Position numbers and translations under genes: made by a program
The notes under the pieces: generated by a model
Seen by the model: only the letters and a program-made list of their open reading frames with translations
The model's database searches: none
Told to the model about the DNA's origin: nothing
DNA from: Dyella acidiphila
Lineage (GTDB): Bacteria; Pseudomonadota; Gammaproteobacteria; Xanthomonadales; Rhodanobacteraceae
Assembly: GCF_014863405.1 (NCBI RefSeq)
Contig: NZ_JACZZA010000004.1
Location: 1 to 64,000 of the forward strand
Length of the DNA stretch: 64,000 bases
Direction: 5' to 3'
Shown: positions 17,865 through 26,632 of the stretch, one piece after another
How the letters are laid out: each line of letters begins with the position of its first letter
Numbering within the stretch: the stretch's first letter is position 1

Positions 17865-19688
17865 TCAGTGAGGGCCGTTCTCACCGGCTGCGGGTGTGCG
17901 CAGGGAGGCAAGGAAGCTCGAATAAGCTTGCTGGCGTTGCGCGCGCTCATCGGGAGGCAGCAGCTGGATGGCCGTGCTCTCTACCCGTGCCGCTTCGTCA
18001 AGTTTTCCCTCTGACGCCAAGGTCAGAGCGAGGAGCAGTTGGGGCTCGGGATCCAGATCGTTCATGGCGATCGAGCTTCGTGCCATTTGTTCGGCTTCCG
18101 GATACTTGTGCTGTAGCAACAGCACTTCTGCCTGCAGGCCCAGGTAGAAGCGATAGAGATTCGAGCTGGCACGCAATTCGGGGTCGTTTTTGATCTTGTC
18201 GAGAAAGAAGCTGGCGCGATCCGGGGCATTTTCTCCCGCCGCCAAGCTGGCGGCGTTCAGCATGCAATTCGTGCATTGCATATGTTCGGCCATGACCTGG
18301 TCGATCACTTGCCATGCCTTGGCGTGATAGCCGGCATCCATATAGGCGCTGATAAGTTGATCCTTGGCTTCGACGGTGTCCGGATGCATGGCATCCGCCC
18401 ATTGCCACAGCGCAATCTGGGTGGACCAGAGGGGAGTGGCGGCACGTACGTTCATGCATGACAGTGCCAGCCATACCGCAAGCAAGGCAAATCCGGCCAG
18501 CGAACTCAGTCCGGCCACACGCTCAGGAATTCGTATATCCAGCAAGGTGCGGGGCAGCCACGCGCAAGCTATCGCCAGTGCCGTCATTGCATAACGCTCG
18601 TGATACAGGCTTGCGTCGAAGCTCACACCGATGATGTGCAGTACCGGCAGCAGCGCCACCGTTATCAACAAAATCAGACCGCCGAGGTAGCTGCGCCTCA
18701 GTGTCAGCATCGCGCCCGCCAGCACGAGCACGGCCATCAGCAGCATGTTTATGGCGCCGTGTGCGCTGAACACCAGAAACTGTTGAGCCGGTACCGGGTG
18801 TATCGGTCCCATATCCGCCGCTGGCCACAGAAACATGTGCCAGTAATGCACATAGAGGAACGCAATTTCCTGTAGCCGTGCGAACAGGGGCAGCGGTTCG
18901 TCCCCCAGCGATGGGATAAAACCGCCCAGCGCCCAATGACGCAGGCATAGATACACCGCGCCCGCACCGAATACGGCGGCATACACCGGCCAGTTGCGCG
19001 CCAACAGCATCCGCAAGCGGGCCAGCAGGCTTGCATCGGCCGGCGCATCCAGGTCGAACCAGTCGAAGATGACCAGCATCAGCGGAAACATTGCGGCGGA
19101 TTCCTTGGCACAGGCGGCCAGAAAGAAACACAGTGCGACCGCAATGGTGCGAACAAACCGGCGTTCGATGCACATGTTCGCCAGCAAGCCGAGCAGCGTA
19201 AACAGGGTCGCCAGCAAGTCATATTGGCAACCGATCCACACCACCGGCTCGACCAGCAAAGGATGCAGGCCGTACACCAGCATCGGCAGTACCAGCGAGA
19301 ACAGCCGTTTGCCCGATGGCCAGGTTCGCGACCCCAGGTGCAAGGCCAACAAGCCGACCAGCAGGGTGTCGAGCAGATGCATGACCAGCGAGGTCAGGTG
19401 CATCGGGCCGGGCGTGACATCGAAGGCGCGTACTTCAAGCGTGAGCGCGGCGACGCCAAGCGGGCGAAAATAGTTGGCCCAATCATTGAACCGGTTGAAC
19501 AGAAACTGCTTCCAGTCGTCGCCATGGCGCAGCCAGGCATTTTTCTGGAAGTCGATCACGTCGTCCCAGACAAAGCCGGCATGTGTAACGGGCCAATATA
19601 TCCACGCAATCAGCAGTATCACCGCGACTGCGGCGAGCACGAACGATAGCTTGCTGCCCGGCATGCCCGTGGCGGTCGACGTGTTCAA
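17865..19688 (-). CDS. GT-C-like multi-span membrane protein with C-terminal helical repeats (paralog A1)
   Basis: A 607-residue membrane protein. The first span is followed by YWPVTHAGFVWDD; the paired Asp42-Asp43 in the first periplasmic loop recall the metal/donor site of GT-C glycosyltransferases such as protein O-mannosyltransferases and TMTC proteins. About ten more spans follow. A roughly 190-residue soluble C-terminal part has TPR-like helices and a Cys472-x-x-Cys475 pair. It is close to the protein at 37724 (shared FRPL, VRAFD-TP-PMH and IHL blocks). I chose TTG at 19688, which has AGGGG seven bases upstream; ATG at 19664 is the alternative. Probably transfers sugar from a lipid carrier; the target is unknown. 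Confidence 0.75.
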   Translation of the reverse strand: MNTSTATGMPGSKLSFVLAAVAVILLIAWIYWPVTHAGFVWDDVIDFQKNAWLRHGDDWKQFLFNRFNDWANYFRPLGVAALTLEVRAFDVTPGPMHLTSLVMHLLDTLLVGLLALHLGSRTWPSGKRLFSLVLPMLVYGLHPLLVEPVVWIGCQYDLLATLFTLLGLLANMCIERRFVRTIAVALCFFLAACAKESAAMFPLMLVIFDWFDLDAPADASLLARLRMLLARNWPVYAAVFGAGAVYLCLRHWALGGFIPSLGDEPLPLFARLQEIAFLYVHYWHMFLWPAADMGPIHPVPAQQFLVFSAHGAINMLLMAVLVLAGAMLTLRRSYLGGLILLITVALLPVLHIIGVSFDASLYHERYAMTALAIACAWLPRTLLDIRIPERVAGLSSLAGFALLAVWLALSCMNVRAATPLWSTQIALWQWADAMHPDTVEAKDQLISAYMDAGYHAKAWQVIDQVMAEHMQCTNCMLNAASLAAGENAPDRASFFLDKIKNDPELRASSNLYRFYLGLQAEVLLLQHKYPEAEQMARSSIAMNDLDPEPQLLLALTLASEGKLDEAARVESTAIQLLPPDERAQRQQAYSSFLASLRTPAAGENGPH

Positions 19689-19880
19689 AATGAAACCCCT
19701 GTGGCGTATGCGCCAATTATCGTACCGCCTAAGCCTGCACTCATATAAGGCCACAGTGCGCGTTCTGGTGCTGGCCGGATGGCGCAAATGCGCGCCCGGT
19801 GCGGCCATGCGGGCGGGATACGCTGTCTATATACAAGGCCTGCACGGTATGATCCGCCCACACTTTGGGGAGTACCCGGC

Positions 19881-20735
19881 GTGCCTCGCCTGAGCATCAT
19901 CCTGCCTGCAAAAAACGAAGCACCTGCGCTTGCGGGCTTGTTGCCCCGCCTCAGGGCCAGCCAACCGGTGGCCGAAATCATTGTGGTGGACGACGGGTCC
20001 ACGGATGACACGCGTGCCATCTGCGCGCAAAACAGTGTCCAATGTCTCAGTTCGCCTTATTCGATGGGCAATGGCGCCGCCATCAAGCGCGGCGCGCGAG
20101 CGGCGACAGGCGAGATCCTGGTGTTCATGGATGGCGATGGCCAGCACGATCCTGCGGACATTGCGCGGCTGCTGGAAAAGCTGGACCAGGGCTATGACAT
20201 GGCAGTGGGCGCACGCGACTGGGGGAGCCAGGCGGGGGTGGGCCGAGGCATCGCCAATACCCTCTACAACTGGCTGGCATCGCGCATGACCGGCCATGAT
20301 GTGGCCGACCTCACGTCCGGCTTCCGGGTGGTGAAGGCGAAGCGGTTCCGGGAATTTCTTTATCTGCTGCCCAATGGCTTTTCCTATCCGACTACCAGCA
20401 CCATGGCTTTTTTCCGCAGCGCCTACCCGGTGGCCTATGTGCCGATCAAGGCGGCGCAACGCGTGGGCAAAAGCCATATTAAGCCGCTGCGGGATGGCCT
20501 TCGCTTCCTGCTGATCATTTTCAAGATCGCCACGCTTTATTCCCCACTGAAACTGTTCGTGCCGGCAAGCGCGATCTTCTTCGTGCTGGGATGTCTCAAC
20601 TACGCCTGGACCTTTCTGCGCGAGGGCCGGCTGACCAACATGAGCACGCTGATGTGGAGTGCGGCCGTGATCGTGTTTCTGATTGGCCTTGTCTCCGAGC
20701 AAATCACGGCGTTGACGTACCGTCACGATGAGTGA
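19881..20735 (+). CDS. Family 2 glycosyltransferase (polyprenyl-phosphate sugar synthase type)
   Basis: A 284-residue GT2 enzyme, first of a three-gene + strand operon. The GT-A domain opens with LSIILPAKNEAPALAGLL, then VVDDGSTDDT and FMDGDGQHDP, which gives the DxD-type metal site. Two C-terminal membrane spans follow (LFVPASAIFFVLGCLNYAW and a last span near ALIWSAAVIVFLIGL). This layout matches dolichyl/undecaprenyl-phosphate mannose or glucose synthases, which make lipid-linked sugar donors, exactly what GT-C enzymes use. GTG at 19881 is supported by GGGGAG eight bases upstream; the longer frame to 19779 is not needed. Confidence 0.87.
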   Translation: MPRLSIILPAKNEAPALAGLLPRLRASQPVAEIIVVDDGSTDDTRAICAQNSVQCLSSPYSMGNGAAIKRGARAATGEILVFMDGDGQHDPADIARLLEKLDQGYDMAVGARDWGSQAGVGRGIANTLYNWLASRMTGHDVADLTSGFRVVKAKRFREFLYLLPNGFSYPTTSTMAFFRSAYPVAYVPIKAAQRVGKSHIKPLRDGLRFLLIIFKIATLYSPLKLFVPASAIFFVLGCLNYAWTFLREGRLTNMSTLMWSAAVIVFLIGLVSEQITALTYRHDE

Positions 20736-21906
20736 GCGCGTGAAGCCGCGGATCTTGATGATCACGCGCAACTTGCCGCCCCTGGTGGGTGGCATGGAAC
20801 GGCTCAACTGGAATATGGCGGAGGGTTTGTCCAGGCACGCCGATGTTCGCATCGTGGCGCCAGCCGGTGCGGGGGCGATGGCTCCGGCCGATACGGCCGT
20901 TTGCGAAGTGCCGTTAAAGCCTTTGTGGCGATTCCTGTGGTCCGCGAATCTGGCTGCATTGAGCGAGGCAAGATCTTTTCGTCCGCATGTGATCCTGGCG
21001 GGAAGCGGGCTTACCGCGCCGCTTGCCTGGCAGGCAGCCAGAGTGAGCGGGGCCGCTTCAATGGCTTATGTGCACGGCCTGGATCTGGTCGTAAAACACC
21101 CCGTCTATCGCGGCCTCTGGCTGCCGGCGATACGCCGCATGGATCGCCTGCTGGCCAATAGTCGCGCCACCGCAGCACTGGCGGTCCAGGCCGGCGCTGA
21201 CCCGGCGCGTATGAGCGTTGTTCATCCGGGGGTGAAGCTGCCGGAAATTTTCCGCAGTGATGCTGATGTTCAAGCGTTCCTTGCCGGGCAGGGTTTGCTG
21301 GGGCGCACCTTGCTGCTGTCGGTAGGGCGGCTGAGCGAACGCAAAGGCCTTAAGGAATTCGTGCAACATGCGCTTCCCCGCATCGTCAAGGCGCGTCCGG
21401 ACGTCATGTTGTTGGTGGCTGGCGATGTTCCCGCCAACGCGTTGAGCAGTCGTGCCCAGCTGCCGGAACACGTTCTCGCCGAGGCCGAACGCGCAGGCGT
21501 GGCTGCGCATGTACGGTTTATGGGCGGCGTTAGCGACGAGACTCTGGAGATCCTTTTCAGGAGTGTCGATGCGCATGTATTCCCGATCCGCGACATTGCC
21601 GGAGATCCCGAAGGTTTTGGCATGGTTGCCATCGAAGCGGCCGCTTTTGGTGTCCCGACGGCTGCCTTCGCATGCGGTGGCGTTGTGGATGCCGTCTCGG
21701 AAGGACGGTCGGGCAGGCTGGTAGCGCCCGCAGATTATCCCGCGTTGGCCGAGGCGGTGTTGGATGTTCTTGCCAGACGAGCATCTTTTCGCCAGCCGTG
21801 TACCGAATTCGCCGCGCAATTCGAATGGACGCAATTCCATCAGCGCATGTTGAGCGAGGTGACCTCCATGCTTGAAGGTATGGGGCATGTCCATGCAGCC
21901 CACTGA
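20728..21906 (+). CDS. Family 4/1 glycosyltransferase (GT-B)
   Basis: A 392-residue cytoplasmic retaining GT-B glycosyltransferase. The N-terminal domain starts PRILMITRNLPPLVGGMERL, the usual glycine-rich acceptor-side loop. The C-terminal domain has LLSVGRLSERKGLKEF and the EX7E-type nucleotide-sugar site GDPEGFGMVAIEAAAFGVP. The order and sequence resemble PimB/WcaL-like GT4 enzymes; donor and acceptor cannot be read from the sequence. Its start overlaps the GT2 gene by eight bases, and its end overlaps the methyltransferase, so the three are coupled. Confidence 0.88.
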   Translation: MSERVKPRILMITRNLPPLVGGMERLNWNMAEGLSRHADVRIVAPAGAGAMAPADTAVCEVPLKPLWRFLWSANLAALSEARSFRPHVILAGSGLTAPLAWQAARVSGAASMAYVHGLDLVVKHPVYRGLWLPAIRRMDRLLANSRATAALAVQAGADPARMSVVHPGVKLPEIFRSDADVQAFLAGQGLLGRTLLLSVGRLSERKGLKEFVQHALPRIVKARPDVMLLVAGDVPANALSSRAQLPEHVLAEAERAGVAAHVRFMGGVSDETLEILFRSVDAHVFPIRDIAGDPEGFGMVAIEAAAFGVPTAAFACGGVVDAVSEGRSGRLVAPADYPALAEAVLDVLARRASFRQPCTEFAAQFEWTQFHQRMLSEVTSMLEGMGHVHAAH

Positions 21907-22624
21907 GCAGGCGCGGCAGCCGCATGCCGTGCTGGACATGCCTTCCAGGCGCTGGAAGGCAATGAAAATTCACCAGCTGCTCGGGCTGACAAGTCGTGCC
22001 GTGCCTCTGCGGCTGCTCGAAGTGGGTACGGGCTCCGGCGGCATCGCGCATTATTTCGGCACTCATCCGGACCTGCGCTGCGAGGTGGATGCAGTCGATG
22101 TGCATGACAACCGCATGATTCGGGATGGTTACCGCTTTCAATTGGTCACCGACACGAAACTTCCATTCGAGGACCACAGCTTCGATGTGGTGATCAGCAA
22201 CCACGTTATCGAGCATGTCGGCACGGAATCGGATCAGCGTGAGCATCTGCGCGAGCTCCGGCGGGTGATGAAGCCGGATGGCCTGGGCTATCTGGCGGTG
22301 CCCAATCGCTGGATGCTGGTTGAGCCGCACTATCGGCTCGCATTTTTGAGCTGGTGGCCGCACGCATGGCGCGATACGTATTTGCGCATCATGAACAAGG
22401 GACATGTCTACGACTGCGAGCCGTTGGAGATGCGCCAGCTGGAACATCTGCTTGTCGGAGCCGGCTTCCGCTACAGCAACCAGTGCATTGAAGCCTGGCG
22501 CCTGACCTTTGACATAGAGCGCCCTGAAGCTTCAGCGACGCGCCTGATGCGCAAGATTCCCGATGCGTTGCTCAAGCCGCTGCGCCCGATTATTCCGACG
22601 CTTATTTACCGGATATGGCAGTAG
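21893..22624 (+). CDS. SAM-dependent class I methyltransferase
   Basis: A 243-residue methyltransferase of the Methyltransf_11 type. The SAM site is LLEVGTGSGGIAHYF; the acidic strand is VDAVDVHDN, and the post-motif region is FDVVISNHVIEHVG. The last block with HLRELRRVMKPDG is typical. I chose ATG 21893, with GGGG seven bases upstream, over TTG 21872 and ATG 21887. It overlaps the upstream glycosyltransferase by 14 bases and ends five bases from a convergent gene. In this context it probably O-methylates a sugar, or caps a glycan. Confidence 0.85.
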   Translation: MQPTEQARQPHAVLDMPSRRWKAMKIHQLLGLTSRAVPLRLLEVGTGSGGIAHYFGTHPDLRCEVDAVDVHDNRMIRDGYRFQLVTDTKLPFEDHSFDVVISNHVIEHVGTESDQREHLRELRRVMKPDGLGYLAVPNRWMLVEPHYRLAFLSWWPHAWRDTYLRIMNKGHVYDCEPLEMRQLEHLLVGAGFRYSNQCIEAWRLTFDIERPEASATRLMRKIPDALLKPLRPIIPTLIYRIWQ

Positions 22625-22629
22625 TTCGT

Positions 22630-23562
22630 TCAAAGCGGTGACTGTCGATCCCCATGGTGTGGATCTTTCACCGTACTGCCGTAAAGGTAGGCGCAGGCGG
22701 TGATGGTTTTTACCAGCTTGCTCGAAAGCCAAAATGGCAGACGTTCCAGCCAGTGGTTGAGAATGCGGGCGGAGGGTGCCACCAGCGGACCGATCAATCG
22801 GGCCGGCAAGCGCAACCACGGATGAAGGCGGGTATCCAGGCTCGCGTAACCAAGGATGCGGTAAGCATCTGGATGTCGCAGCGCGAACAGCGTTGCCGAT
22901 GCCTGCGCGGCGCGCGCCATTTTAAGGGCGACCATGGGCAGCTGCAGATCGTCCTGGTGCGATACCGATGCGGCTTCGACCCAGGTAACCGTGCCCAGTT
23001 CGGACAGACGAATAAGCAGGTCTCTGTCTTCAAAACCATAGTGGCGATACTGCAGGTCAAAGCCACCCACGTGCTCAAAGGCGGTGCGCAGCACGGCCAT
23101 GTTCTGGCTGCTGCCGACCCAGGGATTGGCATGCCGGTGCTGCGTCTGCCGGCGTCTGGAAGCGAGTTGCTGGTATCTGTTCCAGAAACCGTGGCCGATG
23201 CCGGTTACGTGCCCGGTGCTGGCAATGGCTCCGTCGCGAAGTGCCTGTAGATGCAGGGACAGAAAATCTCCGCGCAGGGGCAGGCAATCACTGTCGATGA
23301 AAAGTAGATATCGGCCTTTTGCAGCCGCCGCGCCGGTATTTCTCGCGCCAGAACGTCCCACATTTTCAGGTAGCCTGATTAATTGGACCTGCTCCATGGC
23401 GCACAGCGCTTGCGGTGGAGAATCCTTGGAGCCGTCATCGACCACTACAATTTCGAGCTGGGCGTCAGATGGCAACTGCTGCTCGCAGAGCGCGGCTGCG
23501 ACCCGGCTTGCGCCGGCCCAGTCGCGATACATCGGCACGATGACGCTGACGACTTCGGTCAC
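22630..23562 (-). CDS. Family 2 glycosyltransferase
   Basis: A 310-residue GT-A enzyme without membrane spans. The opening is VVSVIVPMYRDWAGASRV; nucleotide binding is at VVVDDGSKDS, and the DxD-like site is LLFIDSDCLPL. The acceptor-side block GGFDLQYRHYGFEDRDLLIRL fits GT2 chain-extending enzymes (the ED motif of GT27/GT2). GTG at 23562 overlaps the stop of the preceding gene by four bases (GTGA). It is the last gene of the long minus-strand operon that starts after the pilins. Confidence 0.87.
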   Translation of the reverse strand: MTEVVSVIVPMYRDWAGASRVAAALCEQQLPSDAQLEIVVVDDGSKDSPPQALCAMEQVQLIRLPENVGRSGARNTGAAAAKGRYLLFIDSDCLPLRGDFLSLHLQALRDGAIASTGHVTGIGHGFWNRYQQLASRRRQTQHRHANPWVGSSQNMAVLRTAFEHVGGFDLQYRHYGFEDRDLLIRLSELGTVTWVEAASVSHQDDLQLPMVALKMARAAQASATLFALRHPDAYRILGYASLDTRLHPWLRLPARLIGPLVAPSARILNHWLERLPFWLSSKLVKTITACAYLYGSTVKDPHHGDRQSPL

Positions 23563-24710
23563 GTGCCGGGCTCCGAAGCGTGCAGGCCTTGTTGCCGAAG
23601 TTCATCAAACAATGCCGTATAGCGGCGGGACGTGAGCTCGATATTGAACAGCTCTTCGATCAATTGACGGCAACGGCTGCCGCGGGCAGCCAGTTGCTCG
23701 TGGCGCTCATTCAAGGCGGCAAGTATCGCGCTAGCCAGGCCATCAGGATCTTCGGGTCGAACAACCCAGCCCATTTGCGGAGTGACATAACGGTCAAGGC
23801 CGCCACATTCGGTCAACACGACAGGCAATGAGCGCTCCATGGCCTCCAGCCCGGCGTTCGACATGCCCTCGTAGCGTGAGGGCAGCAGATATACCTGGGC
23901 CATGCATAGCTCATCCTGGATGGTTTGCTGATCCAGTTCGCCGCGCCACACCACAAACGCCGACACGCCCAGATCCTTGCTCATCTGTTCGAGGCGTGCC
24001 CGTTCCGGACCGCTTCCCGCGATGACGAACTGGCCCGGAACCAGGTGTTCCTTTATGCGGGCAAGTGCCTCTAGCAGGATGTCGTAGCCCTTTTGCGGCG
24101 CAAGCCGGCCAACCGCGATGCAGCGTACAGGCGTCGGGCTGTTGCGTTCGCAAGCCGGCCTCACCCGAATGCCGTTCGGTATCGTGGTGAAGTTGCGCCC
24201 GGAAAATCCCTCGGCCTTCAGCTCTTCGATCATGTCGGAGGCGATGAGGTTGATGGCGCCGCATTGCGCGTCCATAAGACGAATGATCCGGCGTGACAGC
24301 GGAATGGATTTGATCAGCCCGATGTCGCCGCCGCTACCGGTATTGGCGGGTGTGGCGACCAAAGGGGCATTCAGCAATCCGAGTCGTTTCAGCACCGCGG
24401 CGACAGCCGCGGCCTCGCCGAGAAATCGTGTATAGACAAGATCCACACGGTGCCTCAGTCGCAACAGCAACCACGCGAGCGACACGGCATAAGTGAGGGC
24501 TCGGCCGAGGCGCCCAAATGCCGAAGACGTTCGAATGCGGTGGGTCTCCACGTGCCGCGAAGCGATGACGACAGGCGCGTTGCCCATGCGTCGCCCCAGG
24601 CATATGACTTCATGTCCTTGTTCGAGCCACATTTCGATCAGTCGCATAGCCTGCATTTCGGCTCCGCCGGTCACGAATTGCGGAAGATCCGATACGACAA
24701 GTATTTTCAC
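23559..24710 (-). CDS. Family 4/1 glycosyltransferase (GT-B)
   Basis: A 383-residue retaining glycosyltransferase. N-terminal signature KILVVSDLPQFVTGGAEMQ; C-terminal signatures CIAVGRLAPQKGYDIL, VIAGSGPERARLEQ and LPSRYEGMSNAGLEAMERSLPVV, the last being the EX7E-type donor site. The start is GTG 24710, overlapping the stop of the asparagine-synthase-like gene by four bases (GTGA); the longer upstream frame is unnecessary. Cytoplasmic, part of the glycan operon; linkage unknown. Confidence 0.88.
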   Translation of the reverse strand: MKILVVSDLPQFVTGGAEMQAMRLIEMWLEQGHEVICLGRRMGNAPVVIASRHVETHRIRTSSAFGRLGRALTYAVSLAWLLLRLRHRVDLVYTRFLGEAAAVAAVLKRLGLLNAPLVATPANTGSGGDIGLIKSIPLSRRIIRLMDAQCGAINLIASDMIEELKAEGFSGRNFTTIPNGIRVRPACERNSPTPVRCIAVGRLAPQKGYDILLEALARIKEHLVPGQFVIAGSGPERARLEQMSKDLGVSAFVVWRGELDQQTIQDELCMAQVYLLPSRYEGMSNAGLEAMERSLPVVLTECGGLDRYVTPQMGWVVRPEDPDGLASAILAALNERHEQLAARGSRCRQLIEELFNIELTSRRYTALFDELRQQGLHASEPGT

Positions 24711-26632
24711 GGCCCGCGCCCAATCTGCATATGCGATCGCCAGTGGCAAAGCATCAAGATATTCCAGAGCACCAGGCCAGCGTCAATTTTTTGCTTGATG
24801 TGGGCCGCCCATAGCTTGCGTACCTCTGCTGCGTTTATAAGCGGAAGTTCGCGCAGCGACTGCTCCGACAGCAAGGTTTCTGCCCAGTCCCTCAGCGGCC
24901 CTCGCAGCCACTGTGCGATGGGCGGGGAAAAACCTTGCTTGGGGCGATCGATCAACGAGAACGGCACATGGCGATCGAGCAATTTTCGCAGCGGTTGTTT
25001 GCCCAGGCCACCGGCAAGCAACGCGCCTTCGCCGAAGCGCCAGGAAAGCTCCACAATGCGATGGTCAAGCAACGGGATTCTCGACTCCAGGCTATATGCC
25101 ATGGAGGCCCGATCGACCTTGTGCAGAATGTCGTCGGCAAGATAATCGTGCTGGTCGCCATATAGCAGGCGCCGCAGGGGACTCTGGATGGCGGAAGGCA
25201 ATCTGGCATGGGCAGCATGCTCCACGCTCGCGAAATCCTGGATGCGCGTGAAGCCTGCGCCGGCGATGAAGGCCACGCGCAAGTCATCGATGTCGTCAAA
25301 TTGAATGCGCTCGCCGAGGCGTCTCAGGCGAGGGGGCAGCGAACCGGAAAAAATGCTCGACGCGCCAGCCGCGGCAAACAGGAAATGCCTGGCTGCATGG
25401 CGCGCGTGCGTCGGCAGCCGGTGCAGGTGTTTCCACAGTTGCAAGATGGCCAGGTAGCGGCCATAGCCGGCAAACAATTCATCGCCGCCGTCGCCGGACA
25501 GCGCTACCGTTACGCTTTGCCGGGCCAGCTTTGACACCAGCAGCGTCGGCAGCTGCGAACTGTCGGCGAAGGGCTCGTCGAATGTCTCGGCCAGGCTTGG
25601 AACGAGTGCAAGTGCATCGTCCGCTTCAAGATAGAGTTCCGTGTGATCGGTGCCGAGATGCTTCGCAACCGCCTTGGCGTGATGCGCTTCGTTGTGGCTG
25701 CTGTCGTGGAAGCCAATGCTGAATGTGCGGATCGGCCGATTCGACTGCGCCTGCATGATGGCGGTGACCAGGCTTGAATCGATACCGCCGGAGAGAAAGG
25801 CGCCGACGGGTACGTCCGCAACCATGCGCCGTGCGATCGAATCATGCAGCAGGCGATCGAGGCTGTTGAGCAGTTCGGCTGGGTCGCTGCTCTGATCGCT
25901 GCTTAGTCCCACCAACGCCACCTGTTCCAGCGACCAGTACTGCGCCAGGCGGGAGGACAGCTCTTCCCAGCTCATCGGGCGGCTCAAATCCGTCGCGCTT
26001 AGCGTCAGCATGGAGCCTGCGGGAAGACGATAAATGCCTTCGATGGCCGAATGAGGGCCTCTGACATAGCCGGCACTGAGGAAGGATGAGATGGCCGCCA
26101 GATTCATCTGCGGTGACCAACCCGTCACCTCGCGCAGTGCCTTCAGTTCGGATGCAAACGCAAAGCGGCCGCTCACCCAGCCGAAGTACAGCGGCTTTTC
26201 CCCCATGCGATCGCGCGCCAGGACGAGCGTTTTATCGGCCTTATTCCAGAGCGCGAAGGCGAACATGCCGTTGCATCGTTCCAGGGTGCGTTGAACGCCC
26301 CAGGTCTCGATGCAGGTCAAAAGAACTTCCGTGTCGGAGTGCCCGCGCCATGAGCGAGTCTGCGAGGAGTGCTCCAGTTCCTGTCGCAGGTCTTCGAAAT
26401 TGTAGATTTCGCCGTTGTAGACCAGCACACGATCGCCGCTGGCGGACAGCATGGGCTGGTGCCCCGCCGGACTCAGGTCGACGATCGACAGCCGGCGATG
26501 GCCGAGCGACAGGTGGTCGCCAGACCAGATGCCGGCGTCATCCGGGCCGCGATGCTGCAGCCTGTCGAGCATCTTCGACAGAACGTGTTGCGTGTCGTTG
26601 TGGCCGGCGGCGATGCCGGCTATGCCGCACAT
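24707..26632 (-). CDS. Asparagine synthase (glutamine-hydrolysing)-type amidotransferase
   Basis: A 641-residue AsnB-type enzyme. The start is fixed by the N-terminal nucleophile: MCGIAGIAAG, with Cys2 exposed after Met removal, so I do not use the 11-residue extension. The glutaminase domain has RRLSIVDLSPAGHQPM and YNGEIYNF; the synthetase domain has the PP-loop LSGGIDSSLVTAIM and SGDGGDELFAGYGRY. Inside glycan loci such enzymes (for example WbpS-like proteins) amidate uronic-acid sugars rather than make asparagine. That is the likely role here, by context. It overlaps its upstream neighbour by 13 bases. Confidence 0.9.
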   Translation of the reverse strand: MCGIAGIAAGHNDTQHVLSKMLDRLQHRGPDDAGIWSGDHLSLGHRRLSIVDLSPAGHQPMLSASGDRVLVYNGEIYNFEDLRQELEHSSQTRSWRGHSDTEVLLTCIETWGVQRTLERCNGMFAFALWNKADKTLVLARDRMGEKPLYFGWVSGRFAFASELKALREVTGWSPQMNLAAISSFLSAGYVRGPHSAIEGIYRLPAGSMLTLSATDLSRPMSWEELSSRLAQYWSLEQVALVGLSSDQSSDPAELLNSLDRLLHDSIARRMVADVPVGAFLSGGIDSSLVTAIMQAQSNRPIRTFSIGFHDSSHNEAHHAKAVAKHLGTDHTELYLEADDALALVPSLAETFDEPFADSSQLPTLLVSKLARQSVTVALSGDGGDELFAGYGRYLAILQLWKHLHRLPTHARHAARHFLFAAAGASSIFSGSLPPRLRRLGERIQFDDIDDLRVAFIAGAGFTRIQDFASVEHAAHARLPSAIQSPLRRLLYGDQHDYLADDILHKVDRASMAYSLESRIPLLDHRIVELSWRFGEGALLAGGLGKQPLRKLLDRHVPFSLIDRPKQGFSPPIAQWLRGPLRDWAETLLSEQSLRELPLINAAEVRKLWAAHIKQKIDAGLVLWNILMLCHWRSHMQIGRGP

